From NCBI GenBank assembly GCA_963667575.2, contig CAXXHY010000020.1:1-64000 (forward strand): a stretch of DNA of 64,000 nt. The letters run 5' to 3'. The notes under the pieces were generated by a model that saw nothing but the letters and a program-made list of their open reading frames with translations, ran no database searches and was not told the origin of the DNA. Source of the stretch: G963665495 sp963667575. GTDB lineage: Bacteria > Desulfobacterota > Desulfovibrionia > Desulfovibrionales > Desulfovibrionaceae. Shown here in pieces: positions 63,030 through 64,000 of the stretch; position 1 is the first letter of the stretch; every line of letters starts with the position of its first letter. Both the position numbers and the translations under genes were made by a program.

Positions 63030-64000
63030 ATGATAGTGTACGACACCCGCTGCTCCATAGATTTTCCAACCTACGGCATGCAGATTCCTCAATACGGTTC
63101 GCGTTCCGCCCAGATCATTAATTTTCTGCGCCAGGATTCCCAGCTTGGTCCGCGCAGCGCGCAATGGCTGTATGGCGGAGAACTGCCGCATATCGACCGG
63201 GAAGACCTTCTCCGGGCTCACAGCCGGAACTATGTGGACGCCCTGTTTTCCGACAGCCCCGAAGCGGCCCTGATGGAAACCTTCGAACTGCTGGACGAGG
63301 CCGGCAACTACCACCGCTATGATCCGAGCCAGGCAAAACAGCCGCTGGCCGCCATTGTGCAGCCCGAGCTCGCCAATGTGGCAGGCACCTATCAGGCCTG
63401 CCTGCTGGCTCTGGAACGCGGCTTCGGCTACTTTCTGGGCGGCGGCATGCATCATGCCATGCGGGACAAGGGGCGCGGTTTCTGCGTTTTCAATGATTTC
63501 ATGATCGCATTATTCAAACTTCTGGCCCAGGGACGCATCCGGCGCGCCTGGATTGTGGACGTGGACGCCCACCGCGGCGACGGCACTGCCGAACTTTGCC
63601 TGGAAGAAGACCGCATCAAATGTCTGAGCATCCACATGGCCACGGGCTGGCCCCTGGATACGCCCCCCCTGGACGACGCCGGCAATCTGCGGCGCGAGCG
63701 GTTTCCCGGCGACGTGGACATCCCCATCCCGGATGGTGCGGAACAGGCCTATCTGCCGGCTTTGACGCACGGGCTGCATCTGCTGGAAGCACTGGATACG
63801 CAGGGGCCTCCGGATCTGGCCCTCATCGTGAACGGAAGCGACCCCTACGAAAAAGACAGATTGCCGGGAACAGCCGGGATGTGCCTTACCCTGGAGCAGC
63901 TTTTCGCCAGAGACAACTTCATCCACGATTTTTTTGCGAAACGGTCGGTGCCCCAGGCCTATCTGATGTCCGGAGGCTACGGTCCGGACTGCTGGGAAGT
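63030..64000 (+). CDS. histone-deacetylase-superfamily protein, 3' end outside window
   Basis: At least 323 residues; the frame is open from ATG at 63030 to the window end. Zinc-site residues are present: GGGMHHAM (catalytic His pair), DVDAHRGDGT (Asp and His ligands) and the third Asp in VNGSDPYEKDR; GGYGPDCW supplies the catalytic Tyr. Arg replaces the second His of the usual H-H-G-D-G. Such bacterial enzymes deacetylate polyamines or acetoin-pathway proteins (AcuC type); the substrate is not clear. Partial. Confidence 0.88.
   Translation, partial: MIVYDTRCSIDFPTYGMQIPQYGSRSAQIINFLRQDSQLGPRSAQWLYGGELPHIDREDLLRAHSRNYVDALFSDSPEAALMETFELLDEAGNYHRYDPSQAKQPLAAIVQPELANVAGTYQACLLALERGFGYFLGGGMHHAMRDKGRGFCVFNDFMIALFKLLAQGRIRRAWIVDVDAHRGDGTAELCLEEDRIKCLSIHMATGWPLDTPPLDDAGNLRRERFPGDVDIPIPDGAEQAYLPALTHGLHLLEALDTQGPPDLALIVNGSDPYEKDRLPGTAGMCLTLEQLFARDNFIHDFFAKRSVPQAYLMSGGYGPDCWE

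Noticed and set aside
1..64000. CRISPR arrays, rRNA, prophage or integrase attachment sites
   Set aside because: No regularly spaced repeats, no rRNA-like sequence and no phage genes seen; the single tRNA has no integrase or repeated 3' end beside it.

Overview
The window looks like chromosomal DNA from a free-living, Gram-negative, probably anaerobic bacterium. GC content is moderate to high in the genes, with AT-rich spacers. Two methyl-accepting chemotaxis proteins, four diguanylate-cyclase or PAS/Cache kinase proteins, a CheX/CheY pair, a full branched-chain-amino-acid-type ABC transporter, periplasmic signal peptides and a short ThiC suggest a Desulfovibrionales-like (Desulfobacterota) organism. 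That placement is inference from the gene mix and protein style; no rRNA is present.

Layout. 0-5.3 kb (minus strand): a catabolic group with class II aldolase, a ferritin-like protein, a CoA-acylating semialdehyde dehydrogenase and a TPP enzyme, each broken by single-base indels. 5.7-7.0 kb: a GntR/FCD regulator and, behind an identical palindromic operator, two tandem 35-codon genes for near-identical peptides ending in an E-V-T-x-Y-Y motif. 7.3-13.3 kb: twin DUF202 membrane proteins and two chemoreceptors. 13.4-16.1 kb: YrhK-type membrane protein, CPA1 antiporter and a two-pore-helix-type K+ channel. 16.2-23.5 kb: a secreted protein, tRNA-Pro, a secreted metallophosphoesterase and two GGDEF proteins. 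23.8-26.3 kb: an AT-rich membrane-protein gene split by a complete IS481-type element with a 7-bp target duplication. 26.5-32.6 kb: M20 peptidase plus livFGMHK. 33.4-38.8 kb: small secreted proteins, citrate synthase, a lipoprotein and a membrane protein. 38.9-48.1 kb: YheO-type regulator with aminotransferase, DinB-like protein, NlpC/P60 lipoprotein, orphan sugar-binding-type protein, M16 protease and ThiC. 48.2-56.5 kb: a six-gene signalling operon. 56.6-64 kb: Tex, a sensor kinase, a zinc-ribbon protein, a CPA2 antiporter and a deacetylase cut by the window end.

How genes work together. The 56.5-to-48.2 kb operon (PocR/PAS kinase, CBS-PAS-GGDEF, periplasmic binding protein, membrane CheA-like kinase with Hpt, CheX phosphatase, CheY) reads as one sensory relay with a dedicated ligand-binding protein and a c-di-GMP branch. 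The liv genes and the M20 peptidase probably import and hydrolyse an amino-acid derivative. The regulator/twin-peptide unit at 5.7-7.0 kb is the least explained and most novel-looking locus.

Quality note. Six genes contain seven apparent frameshifts, at least six of them one-base length changes in short G or A runs. Homopolymer sequencing error is the simplest reading, so I annotate these as genes with corrected frames rather than as proven pseudogenes.
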